Assembly (NCBI RefSeq): GCF_026262505.1 | Contig: NC_067207.1 | Location: forward strand, 15,468,082-15,532,081 | DNA length: 64,000 nucleotides | DNA from: Trichomonas vaginalis G3 | Taxonomy: Eukaryota; Parabasalia; Trichomonadida; Trichomonadidae | Reading direction: 5' to 3' | Program-made: the position numbers and the translations under genes | Notes under the pieces: generated by a model | The model's database searches: none | What the model saw: the letters and a program-made list of their open reading frames with translations, nothing else | Told to the model about the DNA's origin: nothing | In this document: piece after piece, positions 1-9,858 of the stretch | Position numbering within the stretch: position 1 is the first letter of the stretch | Layout of the letters: the number at the start of each line of letters is the position of its first letter

Positions 1-1049
1 GAAAAGTTCTCGCGGTCGAGATAGAAGGTAATACGCTCTAATAGTGTTGAAAAAGAGACAATAATGACAAATGTGTAATATACAAGGACAAAATGGTCTC
101 CTTGAGGCAAAATCACTTGGAAATTGCCGCTCTGTATCATTTGGAACTCCGGGCTGATATCTACTTTGTACTCTTCCGTTCCTCTTATTGCTCTGATGTA
201 ATATTTCGAATCTGCCTTTGGCTGAGTGTTAGGATCGGCTGGCTGATCGCCGTTTTTGTACATAAGGAAGGCGCGATTGCCGTTGGTAGATACAGAGTTG
301 TAGATGCCGAAATCGACAGATAATTTTGTTGCCGTGTTTTTGAGGTTTGCTTGGACTTCGAAGGTCGATCCGCCGACTGATACATGGATAATGTCGTTAG
401 GAAGGAAGTTGAAGCACGCTCTGTACCATTCGTTCGGATTTTCGATATTTCTTGAAATGACAAGTTCTTCGGTCTTTGCTCTATAGATGGAGAACTTATT
501 TGATGACGCCCAGCAGATATAATCGCCCTGCCAGACCATAGTATCTATAGTTGTGTTTGGTTCCGTCGCAATGACTTTGAAGGAAGAACCAGACGAAAAG
601 AAGGCCTTTCGCGGTCGAACGCGAATGACATTTCCTTTGTCATCGGAAAAGACGCAGGACAGTTCTGGCGTCTGATCTTGAGCTGTGGTGATATAAGGAT
701 CAATTGCACTGGCTAAAATCCTTTGTTCGTATTGGAGTTTGGATTCTTTCTTTGTCTTGATGTTTTTACAGTAAATAAGCTTCTCATACCATGTAGCAAG
801 TAAATAATTGCCGGTTGTATCAAATGAAAGACCATCTGGCCTGTTTGTGATGTTTTCGTTAATCGTTTCGACTTTCTTGTTTGTGTCTGCATCGTATATT
901 TCAATTAAGCCATTAAACATACCAATTGCGATATAATTTTCCGAAACAGCAGCGGCAGAAATGCCATTTTTCGGAGGAATCATACGCTTATCTTGTGGTT
1001 GTTCCTTAATTTGACGAAATGTAATTGTTGGACCTTCATCTTGTGACAT
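1..1049 (-). CDS. Vps41-like WD40 propeller protein, C-terminus off window
   Basis: The frame is open from an ATG at 1049 to the window edge (about 349 codons), so the C-terminal part is missing. The visible part looks like a beta-propeller: early blades carry IAIGMFNGLIEIYD and GNYLLATWYEKLIYC. Further on, TMVWQGDYICWASSNKFSIY resembles the conserved 'WRG-IAWAN-GVKVYD' blade of Vps41, the HOPS tethering subunit acting in fusion at late endosomes and lysosomes. In Vps41 the propeller is followed by a long alpha-solenoid and a RING, which would lie outside the window. The upstream AAAGTGACA, read on the minus strand, gives a TCACTTTT initiator about 20 bases before the ATG. The propeller is fairly sure; Vps41 is inferred by eye, and Vps8 or another coat protein is possible. 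Confidence 0.6.
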   Translation of the reverse strand, partial: MSQDEGPTITFRQIKEQPQDKRMIPPKNGISAAAVSENYIAIGMFNGLIEIYDADTNKKVETINENITNRPDGLSFDTTGNYLLATWYEKLIYCKNIKTKKESKLQYEQRILASAIDPYITTAQDQTPELSCVFSDDKGNVIRVRPRKAFFSSGSSFKVIATEPNTTIDTMVWQGDYICWASSNKFSIYRAKTEELVISRNIENPNEWYRACFNFLPNDIIHVSVGGSTFEVQANLKNTATKLSVDFGIYNSVSTNGNRAFLMYKNGDQPADPNTQPKADSKYYIRAIRGTEEYKVDISPEFQMIQSGNFQVILPQGDHFVLVYYTFVIIVSFSTLLERITFYLDRENF

Positions 1050-1822
1050 AAGAATAAGTGAAGAAGGAAAAGTGACATGTCACATTTTGTAACCCTTGAT
1101 ACGAATCTTTTACCTGCTCATCACATCTTCAAACAATGATAATGAACTATAAATGTAAATGATTTTATGAAAAGAATTAAATAAATATCATTTTTTTCAT
1201 GATTTTGAATCCATTTTTGGCCACAGATAAAGACTATATGGTTTCAATCTGATCCACAACTATTTTAATCATCAATTCATATTAATTTTATATAATGACA
1301 AAAATACAAACGCTAATAAGAACTCGTTTTGTTATTGAAGAATACTGGACTAACTATTAAGTGATAGAATAGTCATATGAAGTGGGTGTTAATGTGTAAA
1401 CCCGTATATCTTTGAAGTATAAGTTTATTGAATCAATTTTTGGGTTAAAATAGGAAAAATGAGATGATTTATTGATTCTTTGTGACAATAAGTAGATTAA
1501 TGATTTCAAGAAATTCCAAATTTTTTTCAAAATTTCAAAAGTGAAATTGAAATCCTAATAAAATATTTGCAAAATTTCATTTTCGAATTTTTTTTGGAAG
1601 ATAAAACAAAATATTTTGAAAAATTAAATGAGCAGAATTATTTAATAATTGTAATAGGATATAATAAACACAAAATAATCAAAGTTCAAATAAATTTGGA
1701 CAATTGATTTTCGAAAATTTCAAATTTTATTATGTAACTATAAAGCAACAAAATTAATTTCGTCCATGATCGGAAAAGTTCACAAACTTTCTTAAAATTT
1801 CGTCACCTTTTCTTTCTTGATT
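1050..1822. other. Intergenic, AT-rich
   Basis: This holds the divergent upstream regions of the Vps41-like gene and the Frag1-like gene. It is very AT-rich with long A and T runs. No RNA gene or open frame of note was seen. Confidence 0.6.
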
Positions 1823-2524
1823 ATGAATGAAACTAGCGGCATTAAAAAAGTTGTTTATAAGCCAATAGTTTTATTTTATTGGATATTTATTGCTCCAATT
1901 GTTGTGACAGGCTTTACATTCTTCTTTTACTACAAAAATAAACATAATATTCCAGGAAGGCTTCCAACAATTTCCACAGCCGCATCTTTGTTACCAGAAA
2001 GCAGAATATTTGCTATGGGAATTATTATTTGCTGCTGGTTGCTCTTCGCTGGCTATATAATATTGGATCGCACTTTGAAGCTTTTAACTAAAATGAAACA
2101 TATAGCCAAAGCACCACTTGTTCAACTGACTCATTATGCAACGGGAATTGCTTGCGGTTTAGCATTCTTCAGTTTAGTCGGACTTTGCTCAGTCAATATC
2201 AAATCAAATGAAGTATTTCATACGCTCTGTGCAGTCTGCTTCGTATTTTCGATTTCTGTTACATTTGTTCTAATTGACTACCAAATAATGCGATCAGGAC
2301 CTTCCAATTACATGTTTAATACACTATGCACTCTTTGCATACCAGTTCTGGCTATGATTGGCGCATTAGTAACCAAATTTTCAACAAATGACAATGTGTA
2401 CAATTTTGGCGTTATTTTAGAGTATATCAGTTCATTTATGATTCCTTTTAAGTTTGTTTTAATTGCTCATAGCATTCCTCCATTCAATATCGAAGTCACT
2501 CAGAAAGATACCAAGGTCGACTAA
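1823..2524 (+). CDS. Frag1/DRAM/Sfk1-family membrane protein
   Basis: A 233-residue protein with about six hydrophobic membrane segments (near residues 12-32, 62-82, 105-122, 132-150, 165-183 and 195-215). The segment PGRLPTISTAASLLPESRIF after the first helix is typical of the Frag1/DRAM/Sfk1 family, which includes PGAP2 (GPI-anchor lipid remodelling) and DRAM (lysosomal, autophagy). Length fits the family. The start is the ATG at 1823; a longer frame begins at a TTG two codons earlier and is not used. A GTCACCTTTTC initiator-like sequence lies about 20 bases upstream. Which branch of the family it belongs to cannot be told from sequence alone. Confidence 0.75.
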   Translation: MNETSGIKKVVYKPIVLFYWIFIAPIVVTGFTFFFYYKNKHNIPGRLPTISTAASLLPESRIFAMGIIICCWLLFAGYIILDRTLKLLTKMKHIAKAPLVQLTHYATGIACGLAFFSLVGLCSVNIKSNEVFHTLCAVCFVFSISVTFVLIDYQIMRSGPSNYMFNTLCTLCIPVLAMIGALVTKFSTNDNVYNFGVILEYISSFMIPFKFVLIAHSIPPFNIEVTQKDTKVD

Positions 2525-2989
2525 TCTACTACTCCACGTTTATACTACTTACCTTTCCATATATTACTTTATATATTATTATTCTATTTAAACTATCTAT
2601 TATTTATATTTCAATCATCTCAGTTTTTTTGACATTGCCTAAGAGATCTATAGCTATGCAAACAGGCACAAAAGCATTTGAGCCAATTCAAATACTTATT
2701 TTCTTTGTCAATATCAAATTTTTTATTCAAAATATTAAATTGTCCAATATCTATACCATAGAAACACATAACTATTAGAGTATATTATTTTAATATATAA
2801 GACAATGTCCATTGATGCATCTTATTGATTGCGATTTGAAAAATAATCTTAAGAATCATTCATATCCAATAGCGATGAAACAGGTGATTAGTAAGGCTTT
2901 AAATCATGTCGGAATTTTTTTCCAATAAAATTTTCACCCTGATGAATCTTAGGATGTCAAAACCGCTTTTTTAATTGACCAATTTTCAA
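2525..2989. other. Intergenic, AT-rich
   Basis: The 3' region of the Frag1-like gene and upstream region of Rpn9. Nothing beyond AT-rich sequence was recognised. Confidence 0.6.
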
Positions 2990-4099
2990 ATGGAGAAACT
3001 TCAGGGTATTATTCAATCAAATCCAAGATTACTTGAGCCCATTTTCACCGAAGCCAATACCTATTTAAGCACCAAGAGATGGTATGAGCTTGGTCAAAAG
3101 ATTCAAGAGATTCTCACAATTCCAGTACTCAGAGGCAAATATTTATTTATTTTCGATAACTTCGTCCGCTTGTTCTTCGAGGCACTTGATCCATTCCAGC
3201 GTGCTAAAATTATCCTATCAGTTTCTGAAGAATTAGATATCCAAAATTGCTTACAGTTCTTGAAACAGTCTCTTGAGAAGTATTTCGAGAAGATCCCAGA
3301 ACCAGCAACACTTATTAAATTGCGCATTGTTTTCTGCCACACACAACTTGGCGAATTCGAAACAGCTCTTAATCAGCTTATTCAAATTGAAGATACAATT
3401 ACCGAAAAGACAGACTTATACGTTAGATCTCAATTCCATCGTACACAGGCCGATCTTGATAAGGCTCGTGGCGATTTTGATTCATATTACGAACATGCTC
3501 TTTATTATCTTTCTACTGCCAAGGATAATTCCAATCAGGTCATTGCCTACGATCTCTGCATGTCTGCCCTCTTCTCTATTAGCGTTTGCTCCTTTGGAGA
3601 ATTAGCTTCCCACAAGATCCTTGATTCTCTTGTCGGAACACCAAACGAATGGCTCCGCAATTTGATTCTTTTACTCAACAAGGGCGAGCCATCGTCAATT
3701 CCTGAATTCAATGAAAAATTCATGCCAATCATCGCAGCAAACGAAACATTCAACCAATTCAAGGTTCCTATCCAACAGAAAATCGCTCTATCCGTTTTCT
3801 TACAGCTTATCTTCGCAAGACCATTCGAATCTCGTATTTTCTCATTCGAAGAAATCTCCCGCGAATGCCACGTTCCTCTTGACCGCGTCGAGATCCTCGT
3901 CATGAAGGCCCTCTCTACAGAGCTTATCCGCGGAGAAATCGACGAAGTTGACCAGAAATTAACAGTTACATGGTGCAAGCCAAAGGCACTCGATTTACAG
4001 CGCTTGAAGCACCTCAAATTCGAAATCGATAGATGGTGCGATAAGGTTCACAACCAGATGTTTGCTTTATCTCAGAGAGCTCAGCCAGTCGTTGGCTAA
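2990..4099 (+). CDS. RPN9: 26S proteasome regulatory subunit Rpn9 (PSMD13), PCI protein
   Basis: A 369-residue protein with the layout of Rpn9: a helical-repeat N-terminal half and a C-terminal PCI/winged-helix domain. The C-terminal part is diagnostic: FARPFESRIFSFEEISRECH, then VEILVMKALS and RGEIDEVDQKLTVTWCKP, ending in DLQRLKHLKFEIDRWCDKV. These follow human PSMD13 closely ([45 protein letters not shown]). Rpn9 is a non-catalytic lid subunit of the 19S particle. Start is the ATG at 2990; a frame beginning at TTG 2975 adds five residues and is rejected. Codon use is richer in C-ending codons than the neighbours, as expected for a well-expressed gene. Confidence 0.92.
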   Translation: MEKLQGIIQSNPRLLEPIFTEANTYLSTKRWYELGQKIQEILTIPVLRGKYLFIFDNFVRLFFEALDPFQRAKIILSVSEELDIQNCLQFLKQSLEKYFEKIPEPATLIKLRIVFCHTQLGEFETALNQLIQIEDTITEKTDLYVRSQFHRTQADLDKARGDFDSYYEHALYYLSTAKDNSNQVIAYDLCMSALFSISVCSFGELASHKILDSLVGTPNEWLRNLILLLNKGEPSSIPEFNEKFMPIIAANETFNQFKVPIQQKIALSVFLQLIFARPFESRIFSFEEISRECHVPLDRVEILVMKALSTELIRGEIDEVDQKLTVTWCKPKALDLQRLKHLKFEIDRWCDKVHNQMFALSQRAQPVVG

Positions 4100-4269
4100 A
4101 ATTTTTCATAAACACAATTTGTCACGTTTTTTATAATTCAAACAATTTTTTTTCTCTCTTTCTCACTCTCAAAATTTTATTCCCAATATTTTTTTGAGGT
4201 TTATTTCATTGTTTTATTTTTTTTGTAAAATCTGATCATCGAAAAGTGGATTTTTTTTTCTTCAAAAAT

Positions 4270-5448
4270 ATGAGTTTTTTTCGATTTCAAGGGAGAGTCC
4301 AGGCACAAATACCTACTGGAGTGAATTTTAATGAGTTCCAGGAGAACTATGAGAAGAGTGGTAGGCTTTTTCCGATGTTTAGAGCTTTAGAAAGACATAC
4401 ACAAGATATTAAAGCAGATTTATTCGAATTTAATAATGAATTACTCATGCACTTGCAAAAGAATGATCAATTAAACGAATCTAACTTTCCTGAAATCAGA
4501 GATTATCCAGTTTCAACAGATTTACAAAATAAAATCACAATTACAGAGGATGGCGATCAAGAAATTTCATTCCTATCACCAGTATCAGCAATCGATATTT
4601 CATGGGGCCGAAAAAACATTGTTTTTGGAAGTTACAGCTCGTTATTTTTATCTGAAATAGAAAATTTACCTTCAGCTCAACAAATAAACGGATCAAAAAC
4701 AGCAGGTAATCAATCTTACATACGAAACGTTGCATATCATCCATCAGACGCCTTAATTGCCTTTTCAGGGCAACTCGGATCAATAAATCTCTACGATATT
4801 CAAACATTGTCAACTATATCTACGACAAAAATGCATTCATCGGTTGTCATAGGACTTGGTTTTACAAGTGATGGCTCCAAATTAGTTACTACTAGTAGAG
4901 ATGGAATTATTAACGTGACAGATTTAGTACAATCGAAGATAGTAAAAGAAATTAAGGTTAAGATTAATCTTACTTGCATGACGATGTCTAAATCTGACGA
5001 TTATTTAGCTGTAGGGACTGAAGAAGGAACGATTTATTTATTTGATAACAGAGTTCAAGAAGGTGTTCAGACAATTGATGCACACTATGCACAAGTAATA
5101 TGTTTGGCTACAAATAATGAAGGAATTATTGCAAGCAGAGGAAAAGACAAAACTTGTAGATTATGGGACATAAGAGAAACAATTTCTTCAACAGGATGCA
5201 TAGCAAGTAATGCAGATGGATTATGCTCCCTAGATATTTATGATAATAAACTGCTTTCTGCAACAGAATCAGGAGATCTCAAATTGTATGACTTAAGTAC
5301 AACATTTCCTCTTGCTAAAACTAAATGCTTGTCGCGACCGATCGCTGTAAAGTACGTTCCTGAACTAAATTCATTGATTTATTCAACTGAAGATTCAAAG
5401 CTGCATATTGAGAAGATCAAGGCAATTGAGCAGCAAACTGACCAGTAG
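4270..5448 (+). CDS. WD40-repeat protein, unassigned
   Basis: A 392-residue protein. The first ~95 residues are helical and charged, with no recognised domain. From about residue 105 on there are WD40-type blades, for example VAYHPSDALIAFSGQLGSIN with LYDIQ, LGFTSDGSKLVTTSRDGIIN, SKSDDYLAVGTEEGTIYLFD, and GIIASRGKDKTCRLWDIRE, about six or seven in all. The last has the classic RLWD ending. Such propellers are scaffolds; no partner can be named. A Prp19-like protein was considered because of the short helical N-terminus, but no U-box is visible. Start is the first ATG (4270); the longer frame starts at a GTG. Confidence 0.7.
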   Translation: MSFFRFQGRVQAQIPTGVNFNEFQENYEKSGRLFPMFRALERHTQDIKADLFEFNNELLMHLQKNDQLNESNFPEIRDYPVSTDLQNKITITEDGDQEISFLSPVSAIDISWGRKNIVFGSYSSLFLSEIENLPSAQQINGSKTAGNQSYIRNVAYHPSDALIAFSGQLGSINLYDIQTLSTISTTKMHSSVVIGLGFTSDGSKLVTTSRDGIINVTDLVQSKIVKEIKVKINLTCMTMSKSDDYLAVGTEEGTIYLFDNRVQEGVQTIDAHYAQVICLATNNEGIIASRGKDKTCRLWDIRETISSTGCIASNADGLCSLDIYDNKLLSATESGDLKLYDLSTTFPLAKTKCLSRPIAVKYVPELNSLIYSTEDSKLHIEKIKAIEQQTDQ

Positions 5449-5699
5449 TATATTATATTTTTTATATATTTTTTGTTATTTTTCTTATATTAAATTTGTT
5501 ATTTATTTCTTGTTATAAGTTGAAGTTTTTTCAATATAGATCAATACATATCGTCAACAAGAGCTCATTAACACATAGTAAGGCTATTCAAAAAGGAATA
5601 ATATTACGAGTTAATAATATATGATACGAAAATTGTAGAATTTCAGCGACAAATAGCTTTAGTAGTTGATATGTTTTCAATGTTATAATTCCAAAATAT

Positions 5700-7664
5700 A
5701 TGAAAACATATGTATTTCGGTATAATATGAATGGAAATCATTTAACGATACAAGAAGCTTGGTCGGAAATAATTAAAATGTCGCAGAATAAAAATCCAAT
5801 TGCATTTACGCTTGATCAGTTCAATATTGGGCCTACTGTCGAGCGTAATTGCTTTGGAACTGTTGTGGACGTCACAACAGTAAAAAATGGAGAGTCATTA
5901 AGCCTTGCTTTTATTTTAAATCTTTTTATTGATAGAAAAAATATTGCAGATCCAAATAAATTCGCAGAAAAAATACAACAACTAACACAGCTAAGTCATC
6001 CTGCACTGATTAAAGTGATTGGTATTGTTTTTCCAGGCGAAAAAAATCGACTTCATCATGCAATTGTTAGGGAAAATAACTATATTTGTGATCTCAGTAG
6101 CATATTTGAAAAGGACTTTATCCATTTTAAGGAAGTAGAATGGGATAACACTCGAAAATCAATTACAATCATCGGATTAGCGGCAGCATTACGATATTTG
6201 CATGAAAAAGGACTATATCATCTATTTTTAGTACCATGGCATATTCTTTTTGACTCCAAATTCGAACCAATTCTTGATGGATTTTATCTTTCAAGTTCTG
6301 TCGCACATAATCAGCTTTATCCTGAAACAACAGGTTACGATTCATATATACCTAAAGAAGATATCTCAGAAAAGTTCGATGTTTACTCATTTGGAGCGAT
6401 AGTTTTCGAAATTTTAGTTGGACACACGTACAAGGCAAAATCCTTTCCAGCGAACTTCCCCAATAAATGGGCCATACTTATTGTCAAGTGTTTACAGAAA
6501 AATCCAGCGGAGAGACCTACAATTGATCAAATTTGCAGAGAAATCAACGCTGGAGTATTCATTGATGGCGATATCAAGGCAATAGCAGACTACAAGCAGC
6601 GTGTGAACCTTGTTTCCCTTGAAAATCCACCTCCTTCTCCTAAGATTGAAGAAAAAATCGACACAAACGATGCAAAAGAGCTTTACAAGCTAGCAATGCA
6701 ACTAGACCAGTCTCCAACAGATAATCCGGCCAAACGCGATAAGAAATGCACACTTTTACTGCTAAAAGCCGGTCAATTAGGTTCAACAGACGCTCAGTTC
6801 GCAATTGCAGCCAGATTTCTTGAAGGTAAAGGCGTGCAGCGTAATCCCCACCACGCGGAGAGGTTCTTTACTCTTGCGGCCGAAGGAGGAAATACGATGG
6901 CCATGAGCGCTTTGGCTAGGATCAGAGCTGCAGCGGGAAGAAGTCAAGAGTGCATAGATTTGTTAACAATGGCAGGAGAAAAAGATATGGAAGCGCGTGT
7001 AGATTTGGCGGAATATTTAATGATTAGCGACCCACAAAGGGCCATTGAGCTCCTAAAGTCATCGGAGACACCTAGAGCCAAACTAATACTCGCAAAGATG
7101 GCTTACAACGATATATTAGGAGGACACGAGGATGGATTAGCGATGTTGAAGATATGTGCTGACGATGGATTATCGGATGCACAGTACGAGTATGCTCTAG
7201 CATTGGCTGACTCAAGGAGATTCACAGAAGCAAGCCAATACTTAAGATTGGCTGCAAATGCAGGTCATGCCGGTGCAGTCTATCATCTGGCCAAATTGGA
7301 AGGAAATAATCGTAATGTTTTGGAAGCAGCGGAGATGGGATGTGTAGAGGCGATGCTCGATGCCGCTGAGATGTCCAAATCAATTGAAGAGCGATCGAGG
7401 TATTTAAGAGGAGCTGCTCTGAGGGGATCACCGATCGCTAAGTATAAACTCGGAAAAATGATGTTTGACGGAGTAATGACTAGGAATATGAAAGATGGAG
7501 TTTCATTAATGAAAGCAGCAGCTGATTCAGGACTTATTGAAGCTGCCAAAGACGTAGCTAATGCATATAGATATGGTATTGGCGTTCCTCAGAATATCGA
7601 GATCGCGGAAGCATACGAAAAGATGTGCCAACCACAAACTACAGCAACTGAAGCTTCTCAGTAA
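5700..7664 (+). CDS. Pseudokinase with Sel1-like repeats
   Basis: A 654-residue fusion. Residues ~40-300 follow a protein kinase fold: QLTQLSHPALIKVIGIV (helix C to beta4), AAALRYLHEKGLYH (helix E), FDVYSFGAIVFEILVGHTYK (helix F) and CLQKNPAERPTIDQICREIN (end of the C-lobe). Key catalytic residues are absent: the HRD loop reads YHLFLVPWHILFD, no VAIK lysine is evident, and the DFG position reads ILDGFY. It is therefore probably a pseudokinase. Residues ~325-645 hold Sel1/TPR-like repeats such as AQFAIAARFLEGKGVQRNPH and AKDVANAYRYGIGVPQN, which usually scaffold signalling or ER quality-control complexes. The first ATG (5700) is used; ATGs at 5727 and 5781 are alternatives. Confidence 0.75.
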   Translation: MKTYVFRYNMNGNHLTIQEAWSEIIKMSQNKNPIAFTLDQFNIGPTVERNCFGTVVDVTTVKNGESLSLAFILNLFIDRKNIADPNKFAEKIQQLTQLSHPALIKVIGIVFPGEKNRLHHAIVRENNYICDLSSIFEKDFIHFKEVEWDNTRKSITIIGLAAALRYLHEKGLYHLFLVPWHILFDSKFEPILDGFYLSSSVAHNQLYPETTGYDSYIPKEDISEKFDVYSFGAIVFEILVGHTYKAKSFPANFPNKWAILIVKCLQKNPAERPTIDQICREINAGVFIDGDIKAIADYKQRVNLVSLENPPPSPKIEEKIDTNDAKELYKLAMQLDQSPTDNPAKRDKKCTLLLLKAGQLGSTDAQFAIAARFLEGKGVQRNPHHAERFFTLAAEGGNTMAMSALARIRAAAGRSQECIDLLTMAGEKDMEARVDLAEYLMISDPQRAIELLKSSETPRAKLILAKMAYNDILGGHEDGLAMLKICADDGLSDAQYEYALALADSRRFTEASQYLRLAANAGHAGAVYHLAKLEGNNRNVLEAAEMGCVEAMLDAAEMSKSIEERSRYLRGAALRGSPIAKYKLGKMMFDGVMTRNMKDGVSLMKAAADSGLIEAAKDVANAYRYGIGVPQNIEIAEAYEKMCQPQTTATEASQ

Positions 7665-8064
7665 TATTATTTTGTTTATTTGTTTGTAAATATATACTAT
7701 TGTTATTCAGTGCCTGCTTTTTCGGTTTTATTTCGCAAATATCGAACTTGATTTCAGGTGTAATTACGTGTTAATACCATAAGAACTCAAACATGGTAAT
7801 GTATGCTTGAAATATCACGAAAATGTTTGATGAAATGTATCATTTCTCATTGGCAAAATTTCAATTTAATTTTGCTCAACAAAAACCTTATCGAAAGATA
7901 TCAATTATTTTGTTGAGTAGGGGTAATTTTAGCTAAAAGTGACATGCATGTAAAAAGTGACACACCCGTGAAGGGTGTGATTACCGATCGGTAATTTCGA
8001 CAGTTTAGAATTTAAAATTTTTTATGGAACTGTTGCGAGTTTCATAAAGAATTTAAGGAATATA
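7665..8064. other. Intergenic upstream of repeats
   Basis: AT-rich. It contains AGTGACATGCATGTAAAAAG and a second AGTGACA copy near 7940-7965, which on the minus strand read as TCACTTTT initiator-like words without a gene downstream on that strand. No coding region recognised. Confidence 0.5.
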
Positions 8065-8190
8065 AGCAAAGATTTGAATCAAAATCTTAGACCTAAGCCG
8101 ATCGATTCGCTCGCGGCTTCCGCGAATTACAGATCAGCAAAGATTTGAATCAAAATCTTCGAACTAAGCCGATCGCTTCGCTCGCGGCTT
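8065..8190. repeat. Pair of 55-bp direct repeats
   Basis: Two copies (8065-8119 and 8136-8190) differ at about three bases. Each starts AGCAAAGATTTGAATCAAAA and ends with a GC-rich AAGCCGATCG...CGCGGCTT block whose ends AAGCCG and CGGCTT can pair. The GC-rich part stands out from its surroundings. Function unknown. Confidence 0.8.
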
Positions 8191-8293
8191 TCTTTATTAT
8201 TTTAAATTTGCATATTTCCATCAAAAGTTCATAAGGTAAAAAATTTCGTTTATTTTTACTAAGAAAAAAAAAGGTTTTTGATTAATAAATTTA

Positions 8294-9005
8294 TTTTATT
8301 TCGAAAAGTAGCAATAATCGTAAAAGGGTATTGATAGGCTTGCTAAAGTAACTAATTTTAGCTGTCAAATACTTTTGTATTTTGAAGTAAATTAGTATAA
8401 ATTTGTTTTTACTTTTATTTCGAAAAAGTAACAATAATCGTAAAAGGGTATTGATAGGCTTGCTAAAGTAACTAATTTTAGCTGTCAAATACTTTTGTAT
8501 TTTGAAGTAAATTAGTATAAATTTGTTTTTACTTTTATTTCGAAAAAGTAGCAATAATCGTAAAAGGGTATTGATAGGCTTGCTAAAGTAACTAATTTTA
8601 GCTGTCAAATACTTTTGTATTTTGAAGTAAATTAGTATAAATTTGTTTTTACTTTTATTTCGAAAAAGTAGCAATAATCGTAAAAGGGTATTGATAGGCT
8701 TGCTAAAGTAACTAATTTTAGCTGTCAAATACTTTTGTATTTTGAAGTAAATTAGTATAAATTTGTTTTTACTTTTATTTCGAAAAAGTAGCAATAATCG
8801 TAAAAGGGTATTGATAGGCTTGCTAAAGTAACTAATTTTAGCTGTCAAATACTTTTGTATTTTGAAGTAAATTAGTATAAATTTGTTTTTACTTTTATTT
8901 CGAAAAAGTAACAATAATCGTAAAAGGGTATTGATAGGCTTGCTAAAGTAACTAATTTTAGCTGTCAAATACTTTTGTATTTTGAAGTAAATTAGTATAA
9001 ATTTG
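8294..9005. repeat. 120-bp tandem satellite, about 5.9 copies
   Basis: Near-identical 120-bp units follow each other from about 8294 to 9005. Variation is minimal, for example AGTAGC versus AGTAAC in the cell starting CGAAAAAG, plus one missing A in the first unit. A minus-strand frame of 225 codons crosses the array only because 120 divides by three; it is a repeated 40-residue Leu/Ile/Lys-rich motif and is not taken as a gene. The near-identity points to recent amplification or gene conversion. Confidence 0.92.
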
Positions 9006-9046
9006 ATATTATTTTAACTCCGTTTGAAAACCTCAATTTTCCATAC

Positions 9047-9108
9047 AGAGGGAACGGGAATAGCATCCAATATTCCCTGAGAATGGTTGCGCATTCTCAG
9101 TTCCCTCT
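9047..9108. other. Perfect three-way-junction palindrome
   Basis: The closing stem AGAGGGAAC (9047-9055) pairs with GTTCCCTCT (9100-9108). Inside it lie two hairpins with no unpaired base at the junction. Arm A is GGGAATA/TATTCCC (9056-9062 with 9071-9077, 8-base loop). Arm B is TGAGAATG/CATTCTCA (9078-9085 with 9092-9099, 6-base loop). Both strands could form the structure. It could be a DNA cruciform or an RNA fold; nothing else identifies it. Confidence 0.75.
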
Positions 9109-9326
9109 ATATTTTGAACGAAGCTCTCATCGGTCTTTTTTTTTAATACTAAACGTTTTTTTTCCCTGTCACTTTTAGCTAAAATTTGGGTTTGCCAAAT
9201 TAGATTTCCAGATAATCCAGGCCAATTTTACTTTTCTTTTAATTGCGATATGAAAAAGACCAATTTGCCAGCAAAAATAGGCAGAAGGGAAGTGATCCAT
9301 GCGACCAAAAACCGACACATTTCGAA

Positions 9327-9521
9327 ATGGCCAAGGGATCTGGAAGTGGCACAGTCGCAGTTGCAACAACAACATCTATTGGTGGCGGCATGTTCTCAAC
9401 AGGAAAGAAGGCTAAGCAGCACGTTGGTATCGACTGCACACCAGAAGCTGCTCTTTTTGTTACAGCTGGTCTTATTGGTATTACACTCTTCCTTCACCTC
9501 TTATCTCGCTTATTGAAATAA
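9327..9521 (+). CDS. Sec61 beta subunit of the ER translocon
   Basis: A 64-residue protein: a short polar N-terminus rich in Ser, Thr and Gly with GGGMFS, then GIDCTPEAALFVTAGLIGIT leading into a single C-terminal membrane helix ending HLLSRLLK. This is the Sec61 beta/Sbh1/SecG-like layout (GGM motif, conserved Pro before the helix, tail-anchored topology with the N-terminus in the cytosol). It would join Sec61 alpha and gamma in the ER protein channel. It is at the short end for the family (usually 80-100 residues). The ATG at 9327 is the only in-frame ATG; the frame upstream opens at a TTG. Confidence 0.85.
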   Translation: MAKGSGSGTVAVATTTSIGGGMFSTGKKAKQHVGIDCTPEAALFVTAGLIGITLFLHLLSRLLK

Positions 9522-9858
9522 GTGAATCATGAAGTGATGCCACAGATTCTTTTCTAGAAAGATGTGAACATTTATTGGGATTAAATGTCTGATTTTTATA
9601 ATAAAACCTCCAATCATGCCAAAATCCTTACAAAAATATAAATTATACATTCCTGATTCTTTTGAGAATTTTTTTTACTAACGGCTGAATTGGATTTTTT
9701 TTAGATTTCAACCCTATTTTAAATCGATTTTTCAGCCATTTTTCTAATGAGAAATCTATTTCTTATAGAGTTCCCTCCGACCTCAAATGGATAAAACCTT
9801 CTAAGAAAAAAAAATTTATTTCATGTAATAATACAAACAATTTATGAAAATACTATAT
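9522..9858. other. Intergenic between convergent genes
   Basis: AT-rich 3' region shared by Sec61 beta and the convergent unknown gene. Nothing further recognised. Confidence 0.6.

Noticed and set aside
8291-8968. A 225-codon minus-strand frame
   Set aside because: It is the 120-bp satellite read in a frame that stays open because 120 is divisible by three; no other protein-like feature.
9047-9108. Reading the three-way junction as a viral terminal repeat
   Set aside because: Only the shape is similar; no replication gene or second copy is present nearby.
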